From positions 2,648,501-2,712,500 of the forward strand of contig CP141143.1 in the NCBI GenBank assembly GCA_035235625.1: a stretch of 64,000 nt of DNA, in the 5' to 3' direction. The position numbers and the translations under genes are program-made. The notes beneath the pieces were generated by a model. It searched no databases. It worked only from the letters and a program-made list of their open reading frames with translations, and was not told the origin of the DNA. The DNA comes from Saururus chinensis (taxonomy: Eukaryota; Streptophyta; Magnoliopsida; Piperales; Saururaceae). The stretch's first letter is position 1. Every line of letters begins with the position of its first letter. This document shows positions 48,262 to 59,950 of the stretch, in pieces.

Positions 48262-49690
48262 TTTACTTGTTCGAAAATATCGAATTTAGAGACAGGTGCG
48301 TGAAGTGGTCGACAAAAAATGGACCGAACTATCGTAAGGGGGAAAAAATCAACACAAAACTGAAGGAGTCGAAAGATACACAGACGAAATTGGGACCCTG
48401 AAAACGAACATAAGGTGGAAATTGGGTAGAATCGCACAAAAATCAGCTCGCAAAAATGAGATCAGGAGAAACTTACATATAATTAAAAAGTCGAAAATCA
48501 GTCAAGTCATTCAGGACCAACAAATTCGAACTTGAACATCGGCAATCACAACTGAGAAGATCAAACAAATATTACAAAACCAGAAGAAAATGAACTATTC
48601 AAATGCATACAATTACATGAAGGTCAACCAAACAACTACAAGCAAGCAAAAGGCCAGATTAAATCATGTACGGTTGGAAGAATGTAAATGAAATCGGGAA
48701 AAGAAAATGCGCAGAGGAAGGCAGGAAATGATTGTTGAAGAGAACGACGGGAAGACTCGAATTTCTGGGAGAGGGGGGCGGGGGAAGAAGGGAGGAAACA
48801 AGGGAATGAGAAGGTTCGTTACGCCGTCGTGCTCCCTCTTCCCCCGTGCTTGACCGTTTGAATTTTCGGGACGTCGGCGAAAATGCCATGGAGAGCCTTA
48901 CGACTTCACTAATGATTAATTTACTGATTAGTTTTTAACTGCGTAATAAAGAGGGATGACCCAAGGCAAGGCAAGGCAATGGAAGAGAGAGAGGCTACAA
49001 ATGGAAGTTGGGAGTAACTCTACAATTGAAATATGTTCCTTCATTTCACAGACTGTCGGACCCACTGCGTGGGCTCGACAAACAAGCAAATTGCTTAACA
49101 ATTTGCTAGGAGAACGTGTGGGGCCCCCCAAGTTGTTTAATTTCCTTATTAGCAGGGGAAGGAGGTCAAAACCCAATTTGGGGAGCAGACGGGTCGAATC
49201 ATTGAGCCATGATCCAGAGTGCAGACCGGCAGACCCAGACCCTCTCCCCCACCGGGTTCTGGTGAATAACGATTTCCACTGTTTCCCACGTTATTCTGTT
49301 GCGATAACTGCTACCGTGGAAGATAAAAACGACTGAACTTTCCCGGGAGAAAGTGCGCGGGAGAAAGTGCGTCGCAAACGTGGGTATATGATATACGATC
49401 AAATGTTGACTTTGTTTTCCCATTGAAAAATGCTTCCCTTTAACGGATTCTATCACAAAAACCGTGAAGTGTCCTAGCATAAAATCTTATGCGAGGCCAC
49501 GGGTTTTAGTCATATAACTTTGTCAAGCTAAATGTGTTTTTTATTGGGCTATTTATTAATTTTTTAATGATAATAATTTTTTGCTACAAGCCTACAACCC
49601 CATTCAAACTATTTGTTATCATTTTTCTATAATTTATCTTAACTATATATAAAATATAATATAATATTTTTAATAGAAATATTTTCTATG
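48262..49690. other. Promoter/5' UTR of the C2-GRAM gene and intergenic sequence
   Basis: The 600 bp upstream of 48261 are the likely leader; CT-rich GGGGGCGGGGG-like text near 48775 could be promoter-proximal. ORFs at 48956-49336 and on the opposite strand have no recognised domains. No other gene seen. Confidence 0.35.
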
Positions 49691-49729
49691 TTACCTGATA
49701 ACAATATGTTCAATGTAAGAAACACATAA

Positions 49730-49940
49730 AAACCTTTGATATTTAAGAATAATAGCATACACACTAATGCATGTTAACATCAATTATATTATATTGATGC
49801 AAATATACACTAGTTTGTGCATCATTAATTTTATAAATGAGAGATTTTTATGTATTTTTTACGCTAGGCGTATTGTCAATAGAGAGCATAAAAAATATTT
49901 TTATTTTTTATAGTCTTGTTATTATGCGCCTAGCGCATCA
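49730..49940. repeat. Copy 1 of a dispersed hairpin-forming repeat
   Basis: Contains an inverted repeat around ATACACTAGTTTGTGCATCA and a second hairpin with arms ACGCTAGGCGTA (49861-49872) and TATGCGCCTAGCGCA (about 49923-49937). The order CACTAGT, TTATTAAT/CATTAAT, ATGT(A/T)TT, then GCATAAAAAATATTT matches the copy at 57529-57665. Confidence 0.55.
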
Positions 49941-50070
49941 ATTGCATGCACCAAATGCACCAGGGCTGCATAATTTCAATCATACAGCACCTAATATGCG
50001 CAGATTCTAATATGCCAACGCGCACCAACAAATCTCCAAAGTGATGCTTTTTTTCAAATGTAAAATAATA

Positions 50071-50164
50071 TTATCTCATTCCTATATTAATAGCTCCATT
50101 TAATTTTTACAAAGTGCACTTTGAAAAACTAAATGGAGATATTAATGTGGGATCGGATGGAGTA
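50071..50164. repeat. Short near-perfect foldback element
   Basis: CATTCCTATATTAATAGCTC CATTTA on the left arm is the reverse complement, with few changes, of TAAATGGAGATATTAATGTG GGATCGGATG on the right; the centre AAAGTGCACTTTG (50111-50123) is itself palindromic. It belongs to the same AT-rich MITE family as the nest near 39 kb. Stowaway-type ends are suggested by GGATGGAGTA but not proven. Confidence 0.7.
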
Positions 50165-51363
50165 GAATAATTAATTTAATTTTAGATGGAAAACAATGGG
50201 AGGTTGCTTATTTTCTACCTAAAAGAAAAACTTCCATCACTTCCATGGGAGGTTATTACCAAAATAATAATGGGAGGTTGAAGCCCCAATGTCCGAAAGT
50301 CCCAATTCGGATTGGACGTATTTAACGTACATGAGTATGAGATGACAATTTAAGTCGATGAACTTTAAAAGCAAGCCAAGCGCCCAACCGGCTGCAAACA
50401 CACGCTCAAAATCAGACTTCTTTTGCTCAAAGAAAGAAAAAGGCAGCCTTCTGTATAAAGCGTGTTCAGAAAATATACCTACAACCGAACTACAAATATG
50501 TTTGACTTGGACAAAAGACCAAGAAAGGAGAAGAATGCTCTTCCTTTTTAGGGCATCGGATAAGAATAATCAAGATAGGGGAAGAGTTCTTTGATCAAAT
50601 GACATTGTCCTCTCGGCATCAGTTTAGGCTGCATATTAGACATGTTTTTTTCTTCATTTAAAAAAAAAGGCCGACATGGTATCACAAGCCTTAAGCCTCT
50701 GCATGTCGACGCTTTGGTTGTCGCTTCATCTTATGTGGATGGTCAGGGAATTGCTTATCGGCGGCATTCATGTTGGAACGCAACGGTGTTGGGATTGTTG
50801 ATTATTCAGTGGTTGTTGGATTATTAGCTTACTTTTCCCGCAGTTGCATTTCAAAAGCTACCTATCGGGAGACAAACTTGAGTACTCGAACCAACAACTG
50901 CTTAAGAAAATTCCCAAACATCAATCTTGATACAAAGGTTGATAGCATAGCATCGAGAGCACGGTAGCACAACCCAAAACAATGTAAGAATGGTAAAAGT
51001 CTGGCTGCAATGCACAGCAAGCCAAAGATCCTAGCCAAGTTACCAATGTTTGAGAGCGGGCTTAACTCAACTCAGTCAGTGATAAAATAATTATGCTTTT
51101 CAATGCACAATGTCAGTGTTTTATTTTTATTTTGTATAACAACAAATTAGAAATAAGATTAATGATCATGGTAGTTTGTCCTTGATATCCAAATTATTAT
51201 CATCATTGTCAGGCGGAAAGGGAATGAGAGGAATCACTCATTGAGACATAATAGTAGCAACATATTTTTCCCTTTGCAAAGATAAAAATAACAGCTACTC
51301 AAACAATTGAAATAGAACTCTGTTTCACTTGCATGACTGCATCATTACTTAGCTGGGTGTCTC
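50165..51363. other. Intergenic and 3' flank of the FPPS gene
   Basis: Short ORFs without recognisable domains. The right part, adjoining the stop at 51364, is the expected FPPS 3' UTR (minus strand). Nothing else seen. Confidence 0.35.
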
Positions 51364-54300
51364 CTACTTCAGCCTCTTGTAAATTTTGCCCAAGAAAGAC
51401 TTTAAGACTTCCTGAACTGACTTGTTTGGATGTGATTCAATTGCAGAGATCAGCTCTTCATAACTCTTACTCTCATACTCCGAAAAGACAGCCTGCATAT
51501 ATGATTACATATTTGAAAGTAGGATGTTAAAAAAATGTCATATATAAATGCTAAACTACATGGCAGAATGCAAAATAAAGTTTAATGCAAGTGATGCATG
51601 CAAAAGCTGGAATCATAAAAAAACAAAGGGTAAATAGCACTTACACCCCTAAATTAAAACAAAATTGTGCACTCGCCCCTTCATAATGAAAACCTGAACA
51701 TAGCACCCTCTGGAAGCATTATTTTTTCCTTAAATTCCTTTATTACCCTCCTCTTTCTCTTTTCAGTGCCCCCTCTAGAAACATCATTTTTTTCTTAAAT
51801 TCCTTTATTAACCTCCTCTTTCTCCTTCCAGTTTCTAATTTCAATCATGCGAGAATATAGCTCCAAAAAATATGATGCTTTACACGTTTTTTCAGAGAGA
51901 TGACATAATGCTAGGATGAGAGAGAGCAAATATGGGATTCGTATCAAAATGTGAAAATGCAAAGAAGGGGAAAATTTTCAAGCTGAATCTTCTCTAGTGG
52001 AATGAAGAAGCACAGGTCCTCTCTGTTTCAAATGGCCATTGCTTGCTTCCTTGGTGACATCGGTCAATTCACATAATATTATGTACTGAAGCAAGGGGTG
52101 TTCGTAAGTTCGTCATAATGTCAATGTTATGTTGAAAATTTTTGCACTGAAACATGAGTTTGTGGGATCTTCCATAGGCTACCCAAGAATGTAGGAGTGT
52201 TCTTTAATAGTATAGATAAGATATTCCCTCAAGGTATCTGAGACCCGTTGGTTAATAACAAATTGCAAGACACTGTCTGCAAAGCCATAGAGCTCTTTTC
52301 AAACCTGTGGGAAGGAAGCTGGATATTACCAAGCTGTAATAGTTTCACACAGCAAGCTCTTTTTGTCAATGAATATAGATAGTGATCATTATGCAAGAAT
52401 GATTTTGTTGTATGGTGGTGTAGAAGCTACCACACCCACCACTATGATTCAAATCATAAATCAGTACCTAGAGGTAAGAGAAAAGAGAGGGGTAAAACAG
52501 GAAATAGAATAAAAGAAACACAGAATTCTACAAAGGGTTATGTTCAGATTTCCATAATCCGGGGGGGTGTATGTGTAGCCATAATCCGGGGGGGTCTAAG
52601 AGCTATTTACCCAAAAACAAACAGGTGTTCAATGCACAAGCACTAAGCTTCTTCTTCTCAGATTAAAAATTAAACAAAGGATCATAAGCATGATAGAAAT
52701 GTCTAAGCTACAGTTGTATTTTCAATCAAAAATAAAAATGTTACTTTTTATTAATAATACAATCACTTAAGCACCATACATGCCGCAAGTATCCCTATTA
52801 TGTCTTCAAGCGCAACTTAAAACCTTAGAATAGGCAGCATCCAAGATAAAAAAAAAAAAGGAAGAAGAAGAAGAAGAAACGTCAGCAGGCAAGATGTTGC
52901 AAAGCCCAACAAAAAAAACATAAAAATATATACGTAACCAGACATAAAGCAATTAAATAGTTTGTAATAATGTGAATTATCACATACATCTTTCCATACA
53001 GAACAGAAAACTCAATAAGCTTCATGTTAAGAGTTACTATTTTATTTTCTACGTATTTGTCAACAATTAAATAGGGCCAACTCTACGGTTTCCCCTGAAA
53101 TTTTATATCTTTATTACTCATGTATCACTGGTCTTTTTTTGAAGAAAATAAAAGCTGGGTACGTAATCCAAATCCTAAAGTTATATTTTAAAATAAATCA
53201 AGATCATGTACAAGGGCATTATGGCTGTTATGTTTTAGATTTTCAGCAGATGCTAAAAAACTTCTGCAGTACCACGAATTCTGGATTTCAATAAGGATAT
53301 AAACAAACCTGAAGATTGAGCTCATTATATAGTGCCTTCACTTTAGCAACTTGGGTTGGATCAGACTTGCCATAGTTTTCCTAAAAGAAAATTTTACTTA
53401 TTGAGTCAAAAAATCAATTTTTTGAAGACAATTGCATTAATATAAAGAAAGTAGCACTCTTACATATAACACTTTTTTTTGTGTCTCACCAACATGTTCA
53501 AGGGCTTGCACGACCAGCCAAGAGCATTTAAAATCTTCAATATCTGTCCCAATCTAAATGAAAGGAAATATCAAAGCAAGAGATCTTATTCTATGAAGTT
53601 GTGTACAGTCTAGAAAACTTTAAAAAGGGCTATCTCAACAACAGGTTTTTTCTACTTATGAATACAAATCGAAAGACTTGAACAAAATATCTCCATCACA
53701 AGTTACCTTGCCAATTACTTGTGGATCCCCAAAACAATCTAGATAGTCATCCTAAATAACAAAATAAAACGATACAAAAAAACTTAATCAATACAATAAA
53801 ACAGAAAAACTGATAATCTGAACATAAGAAGAAAATGAAAAAATGGATCCTTAAGAAATTTACCTGCACTTGAAAGTAAGTTCCCATCTCAACTAAGATA
53901 TTTTTCACTTCAACAAAATTATCCAAACACTCGCCCGACATAAGTAATGCACAAGCAACCTAAATATTTCAAAAATGCAAATAATAAATAAATGATCAAA
54001 CAAGCAATTAGATTAAAAACACATACACAAAAACAATCACAATCAATGAGAGGAATCACTAGTGAATATTTTATGTTCTTTATGACATTTTACAATCTGA
54101 AGAATCAGATGTTATTCTAAAGCTAGTTGACTAAGAAGTAATGTACAACATAAGGTGTGCTAAGCAGAAAAGTCTCGTGAGATAATTAAATACTACAAAG
54201 CTGCATGCAAGATCTAGTAGCTTTATGTTTTCTTCAGCACAGAAACCATAGTACATTTTAATCAGAATTTCTTCATTCACAAAAACTCCACATTTGACTT

Positions 54301-56841
54301 TTAAATTATTATTTTGTAACATCATGAAGACCGGAACAGTTGATACTGTTCCGTGTGCACCTAAAAGAGTGACAATAAAAGTACTCACCGGAAGATAAAA
54401 TGAATAATATGAAGTTTTGTACTGAACAATGCGAAGATAACTGCAGAATAGTTAAAAGTAATCAATAACCATGAGAAGAAAAAATCTTATATAAGGGCAG
54501 TTTAACAACCCTCGAAGAAGATATGTCAGCTTTTGTTCTATTGTTTGTCAACAATGGCAGGACACCGGCATTATAAATGCAAGGGCCGGAATGATATCCC
54601 AATACTAACTCCAAGTTCAATAGGGATTCGATTTCATTTAAGAGTTCTACATCCAACGAAGTGGATTTTACAGAATAATGACAATCAGCACCAGGATGAC
54701 CCATGCACAATATTCAAACATACACTGGCATTGTGTACTTGGATAGATCTTTCACTCCCTCATGGGTAGTAATCAAATCCAGCATCTGTCCTGAAGCTGT
54801 TTGAAACTCTACCTATCATTATACTAAAAATATGTTAATCACAAGTGAAAGGGCAAAGGGAAGATCTCAGCATATCTGCGTCTGGACAATCACCTCATTG
54901 AACAAATCCAAGAGATCAGCATAGTAAGGCTTTCCTTTAAAATGCTTATATAGCATTCTAGGAATATGATTCCGAAGCAAAATTCCATCATTCGCAGCAA
55001 TCATACCAACCTGTATAAACCAGATCATGTATTTTAAAATTAAATCTGTCAAATCATAGAGAAAGAAAATCATTCCACGGGGCTCTGAGGGAAAAACTAA
55101 ATTTTTTGCAAGGAAGTCAGCAGTCATAACGAAGACAAACCCTGGCATGGTTTAAAGTATACTCGTTACATGTCAAATGTCAAATTACATGTCAGGAAAG
55201 GTAAAAAAAACTTTACATGGTGAGGCCATTCTATGGAGAAGACAAAAGAGGAAAAAGTCCAAGCTCACAACACCCACAGATATAAACTAAAATATCTGCA
55301 GGTGAGAGAGAGAGAGAGAGCTCCTTACAAATTCGGTGACTCATTGTGCAAATTAACTAGCACAAGTGAGAAATGAAGATATTAACTAAAATAACTTCAA
55401 AATTTGCATGCACCTTTGGAAGCCTGAACCAACAAGGCTGGCCACGTCGTGTATGAGACCCATCCATAATATCATCAAGGACAAGAAAGTAGGCTTGAAG
55501 CTGCAAGCATTTTATCAGTAAACGCCCATCAAGACCATGTAAGATATTATCTCTAGAAATGTTGGGCAATCAGTCTTATATGGGAATATTGAGAACTTCA
55601 ATTATACAAAAAATGTTTTGAAAATTCATACCCATTCAATGCACCATCCTAGCACGCAAGCAAGAAAAAGTTCTTCATCACTCAATTCCTTTCTTTGTTG
55701 TAACAATTTGTAGCTATCAACAACGGATAGACCTCGATTCAGTTTTCCTGACAGGTGCATGATCATCAATAAGAATCTTTTAAATAATTCAGCTCACACA
55801 AGACATGAGATGTTCTCAGTGCCAGTGACACGATACTTATAAATATATCATAGATGCTTTCAGATTAGAAATTACAGACCGGAATTATCCGTAAAAAATA
55901 CAATAAATACAGGCCTACTTCCCACCTCCAGGTACATTGTAATCCAGCATCTGTAACAACAATCACAAAGAATGCAATTAAGCCAAGGGTCCCAAATCGT
56001 TTGCGGCAGAGGCATGGAGGAAAATTGTAACTTCCAAGCAATGAAACAAGATTCACAAACTAAGCACATATGAGTTTTAAAGAATATAAAAAGAACAAAT
56101 TATGTGGGAGAAGAATGCAAACCAAGAGACCGGAAAAAGGTTGATTAGATTTGTCTAAATAACAATTTCGCAATACTGACTTGGTGTACAAATGGGTTTA
56201 ACTACTTAAATAAAGTCCTAGGCCTAATTTACATATCAGAATAAAAATTAGTCCTAATTTTTTTCAAGCCAAAAACGGCCAATCATTTTATGAAAGTAGG
56301 ATGGCTTAAAGGGTTTTTCACATTGACATTCAACTGCTTAAAAAAATCATTTTTGCCAAAAAAAAATTACTTAATTGTAGCCAATTGCTGTGTAGACAAA
56401 ACAAAATGATGAAATCGAAGGGATATGAAGAGATTCGAACGAGTGGACTTATACTAAGCAAAACAAAAGCTCGTAGAAGCCATATCTAAGCTCATAAACT
56501 GTCCCTAGGCAAACCATCCGTAAAAACACTAAAATGAACGCAGAAAATTCAAATTTAAGCTGACAAACCACAAATGTTAATGGAGCAAGAAGGTTAAAAT
56601 GTGATAAAATATACGTATAAAATGAGTAAAATGTTCCAAGATATACAGATCTAGATAAGCAATAGAATCAGAACGCGGATGAGAAGGGGAAGAAAATCCG
56701 TACCGTCTCGATCCATTGGCGAGCATCGTCAGTGTACTGGAAGGCAGGGTCCTGAAGGAGTTCCGATTTGAGGGACTGATAGACGTTGCAGAATGTGGCC
56801 CGGTCGTCGAACGTTTGGCCGTTAGACCTGGCGACGTCCAT
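51364..56841 (-). CDS. FPS: Farnesyl diphosphate synthase, type I
   Basis: Condenses dimethylallyl and isopentenyl diphosphates to geranyl and then farnesyl diphosphate, the branch point to sterols, sesquiterpenes and prenylation. Twelve exons: 56704-56841, 55926-55950, 55632-55747, 55414-55500, 54894-55010, 54724-54812, 54389-54440, 53864-53959, 53707-53751, 53464-53553, 53309-53380, 51364-51492. All are in phase and give 351 aa, normal for plants. The first Asp-rich motif DDIMD is at 102-106 with Tyr97-Phe98 before it, the aromatic pair typical of C15 product length. [10 protein letters not shown] follows, and the second motif DDYLD is at 241-245. The C-terminus is YKRLK where KRQK is usual. 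The usual LHRRIVQYK is VYLRIVQYK here, keeping the last Arg and the Lys. No transit peptide; probably cytosolic. The last intron (1816 bp) houses a mobile element. Confidence 0.96.
51628..52612. mobile_element. 985-bp terminal-inverted-repeat element in the last FPPS intron, 9-bp flanking duplication
   Basis: The left end GGGTAAATAGCACTTACACC and the reverse complement of the right end GGGTAAATAGCTCTTAGACC match at 18 of 20 positions. Both flanks read AAAAACAAA (51619-51627 and 52613-52621). A 9-bp duplication would fit a Mutator-like (MULE) non-autonomous element, with the caution that the flank is A-rich. Inside are a 66-bp-scale tandem duplication (about 51708-51835, CCCTCT..GAA(A/G)CAT plus TTAAATTCCTTTATTA) and a doubled CATAATCCGGGGGGGT near the right end. 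No ORF encodes a transposase. Confidence 0.7.
52859..52878. repeat. (GAA)n microsatellite in FPPS intron 11
   Basis: Six or so GAA/AAG units after a poly-A run, within the last intron of the FPPS gene. Confidence 0.9.
55303..55320. repeat. (GA)n microsatellite in FPPS intron 4
   Basis: Nine GA dinucleotides in the intron between exon 4 (55414-55500) and exon 5 (54894-55010). Confidence 0.9.
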
Positions 56842-57110
56842 GGCAGCGACGGAAGCAGACAGCGGAAGGTGGGGAGGAGGAGGGGGGGCCTTTGCGGGTT
56901 TGCTCCGATCCGAGGCGCTTGTAGCCTGTTGGCATCTATAAATAGTTCGGAGATTTGGGAGAGAGGGAGGGTGTTGGGTAAAGGCGCTTGGATTCGAATG
57001 GTTCTGGTCTGGTTGGGGACGATGGAGACAAAATAAGCTGCTGGGTGGGAATGGGATGGGCCTTCACGAATCAGTAGTGATTCATGAGTATGCCATTTTT
57101 CACTTTTTTC
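56842..57110 (-). promoter_or_regulatory. FPPS leader and proximal promoter with an overlapping out-of-frame ATG
   Basis: On the minus strand an ATG at 56935 lies 94 bases before the main ATG, in a different frame. The frame it opens (MPTGYKRLGSEQ...) runs past the main start and stops soon after, so it is an overlapping uORF if it is transcribed. No in-frame upstream ATG giving an FPS1L-like organellar extension was found in this stretch. Pyrimidine- and GC-rich text fits a leader. Confidence 0.4.
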
Positions 57111-57528
57111 CAAATTTTCATTTCTTCAGAATTAAGAAACAGAGAGAAATAAAAATAAAAACATTTGGTCGACAAGTGACAGCCATGTAAATGCAGTGTC
57201 TCTATCCTAACACCCAAGTAATTTGTAACCCCAATATTTTAAAATAAAAAATAAACCATTTTAATCCATTTATTTATTGCATTTTGCATGGCCCCAATAT
57301 ATAACAATTTCTTATTTGGATTCTCATGGCACATAGAGATGCAAAAGAAAATTAAAAAAAATTATACATAAATATTTCTTTTATGCTAGGTAATACTTTT
57401 AATGATTAATAGCAATGATGATAAATATAGCCATGGCGTCATCATGGCCTTGGGAAGAGTGTTTTATCCTCTCTTTTAAGAATGAGCCCAACTTAAAAAA
57501 ATTGTTGTGAGCCTTTGATGTTTGAGCT
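57111..57528. other. Intergenic, no gene
   Basis: AT-rich sequence upstream of the FPPS gene with no ORF of interest. Confidence 0.4.
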
Positions 57529-57665
57529 TGATAACGCATATAATAACTCACATTAGATTAATGTGCACTAGTGTATGCGTTATTAATGTTATATATATAG
57601 GGCTTACATGTTTTCTTTGTTCTTTACACTGGGCTCATAATCATAGTAGATTATAAAAAATATTT
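57529..57665. repeat. Copy 2 of the dispersed hairpin-forming repeat
   Basis: Arms ATAACGCATATAATAACTCACATT and its near reverse complement AATGTGCACTAGTGTATGCG TTAT form a hairpin at 57529-57590. It is followed by ATGTTATATATATAG, ACATGTTTTCTTTG, ACACTGGGCTCAT and GATTATAAAAAATATTTC in the same order as in the copy at 49730-49940. Confidence 0.55.
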
Positions 57666-59450
57666 CTTCTAACCTTGTTGGCCCTGTTTGCGGCAATGCC
57701 CTCCCCTTACATGTTATAACCACAGGGACTATTTTTTTGCATATGGATCATGAAGCTTTAAAAATACCTTCACCAACTAAAATTTTATTGCTGATGAGTA
57801 TAAATCCCTTAGTGTTGCCACTTCTAATAAACCTAATGAAACACACTACTATATAGAAAATTCTAGCCTATTTCATAACTAAATCTATCTCTGGTCGGAT
57901 TTTAAATTGAACAGAATCAAGATGAATTGAATTGAGTTTAAGTTATCCCGTTGAACTATCTCCCAATCGTTAAATTTTTTCCTGCTATTTGTTCTTATAA
58001 ATAAGCATTTGAATCGAAATGGGTTTTCTCCAAACACCTTGAAATTCTTAACGGGTTGGTGCCATATGTGAGGTTGTTTTCTAGATTTTAGAAATTCTCA
58101 AACGGACAGTGCCTAGGTGGTCAGCAATAGGTGTATAATAAAGGCCCCTAAAATGACATAAGAAAATAAATTAGAGTTTTTTCTCCTTTTAATAGGGTGC
58201 CCCTGCAAATTGATGAATATGACAAATGGACTGCAAGTTGAGAACGCAAGCAAATTGTCTGAGCGTTAGGACAAGCGACCAAAACATTTTTGGTTAATTT
58301 TTTGTCCACCCCCATTTAGCAGACACCCCTTATATTAATATACATGATGGATATCTACTGCCTAAAAAGTGGGGTTGCAAACCAGACATCCAACATTTTT
58401 AATGTACTTTGATCAACAAATAAAAGAAAATGACCCCATTCCATGTAGGAAAAGTTTTGCAGTTGCAGCCCTGGCTATATAATTGGGCAGAGGTCCAAGT
58501 TGGGGTTGGTGGATGTCCTTCACGAGGATGGGTGGAGGTTTTTGGTGTGAGTTTCTGTCCCTTGTCATTATAAAGGAGTTTGTTGTTTAAGTGGTCTTTG
58601 CCTTTTTTATTTTTCAGTAAACAGTTTTAAATATGAGATTGCCCTCCTATCAACTTCTAGAGGTGTATTGCCATGTGTGTTTTTCAGTCATATTTGTATT
58701 TGTCTTATAATGTCTTCTTGCATCTTTTTTAGCTTTGCGTCTATCGGGCTCGTTATGTATTCTAGCTTAGTTTAATAGATCAAAATGTATTCTTACAAAA
58801 AAAAATGAAAAGTTGATTTCACGTGCTTAATAACCTGCGGTATTTTAGTTCTATTAGTCGTAAAAGTGCCTTTTCTGTAAAACTAAATTCTGATTGCAAG
58901 ATTAACATATTCAAGACATATTTCTTTAAAAAATCACACGTTGAAGGGAATCAGGGATCACGTGTGTGTTCGGCCCTCTGAGAGACCAGGCTTAAGAAAT
59001 AAGAACAACCCGCCCCTCGAAAATTGGGGATAATAAGCGCATGCGGTATCACGTGTAGCAGTAAGCTTCATGTCCGATTGCAAGCGTAACTAATTTGTAT
59101 ATTTGTATGGTATTGTAAACATTTAGTTAAGTGTCACATCACGTGAATCAGTCCCACATTAGTCAGAGCGAGACACGCGTTTAATAAGGAAAACGATATT
59201 TACAGACCGAATTGTCTCGTCTACTCGATCATGCATGACGAAAAGATAACGAATGATCCACGAGCTTAGTTTATGGCATACGTCACGTCGTGCAGGCTTG
59301 ACTTCTCCTCTATTTTGTATTAATTAGAAAAAATGTGTTTCGCGTGAAAATGATTACGGAAACATGATATGAGTGGGGATTTTGGGAGGTTGGGAGGGGG
59401 GAGACTGGAGAGTGAGTTTATGGACAATTAAGACTTTTTATCACCCGCAT
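57666..59450. other. Intergenic, no gene
   Basis: No ORF longer than a few dozen codons with family resemblance. AT-rich. Nothing further could be supported. Confidence 0.4.
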
Positions 59451-59950
59451 ATGGTTTGTTTTTTTTAATAGCGGTGACAGTGAAAGGCGTGAGTGGGTGG
59501 GATGGCGGCGGGAAGGGGAAATGCCGAGTGACGAGCTTGAGGCGGAGGCAGGGAAGTTTCGGGCGGGCCTGGCAGAGCTTGGGCCGGGCAGGCGGAGTCT
59601 TGGACGTGTCGGACGGGATACGCCTAGGGTCGAAGCGAAGCTGCGGCCGGAGCTTGAGAAGAAGAGCAGATATGTGGGCTATTTTTTTACCACGCGAAAG
59701 ACAGCAGGAAAGATTATCGTGCGGGAAACGTGGTGAAATAGGATCATCCGTATTGAGAGAGCTGGACGTACGAACAGCGAATCGGAGTTCCACACTCGGA
59801 AGTAGAACGACATTCCATGTGCTGCGCTGCTCTCAGCATGTCCTTTACCCTATGAAAAGTGGGAGATTGGGTGTTCCTGCCTCCTCGGCATTGATGTACG
59901 ACAGCATATTTTTCTTTTTCGCTTTACAACTCAATCTAATATAACTATGT
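59451..59950. other. Isolated GC-rich island with overlapping ORFs, unassigned
   Basis: A 162-codon plus-strand frame (59456-59944), a 79-codon frame and a 121-codon minus-strand frame overlap here. All are Arg/Gly/Ser/Pro-rich, as random GC-rich DNA gives, and none shows a known domain. AT-rich sequence surrounds the island. It may be a promoter or first exon of an undetected gene, or part of an old element; I do not assign a function. Confidence 0.25.

Noticed and set aside
56425-56445. GATTCGAACGAG motif as a tRNA B-box
   Set aside because: The flanking sequence does not form acceptor or anticodon stems and no A-box is placed upstream on either strand.
35826-56841. Three neighbouring minus-strand genes as a co-regulated functional cluster
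   Set aside because: A phosphatase regulator, a lipid-binding C2-GRAM protein and FPPS share no pathway, and each has its own kilobase-scale upstream region.
56577-57113. 178-codon minus-strand ORF at the FPPS 5' end
   Set aside because: It is in a different frame from the FPPS exon; the true exon 1 (MDVARSNGQ...) fits the family and splices in phase.
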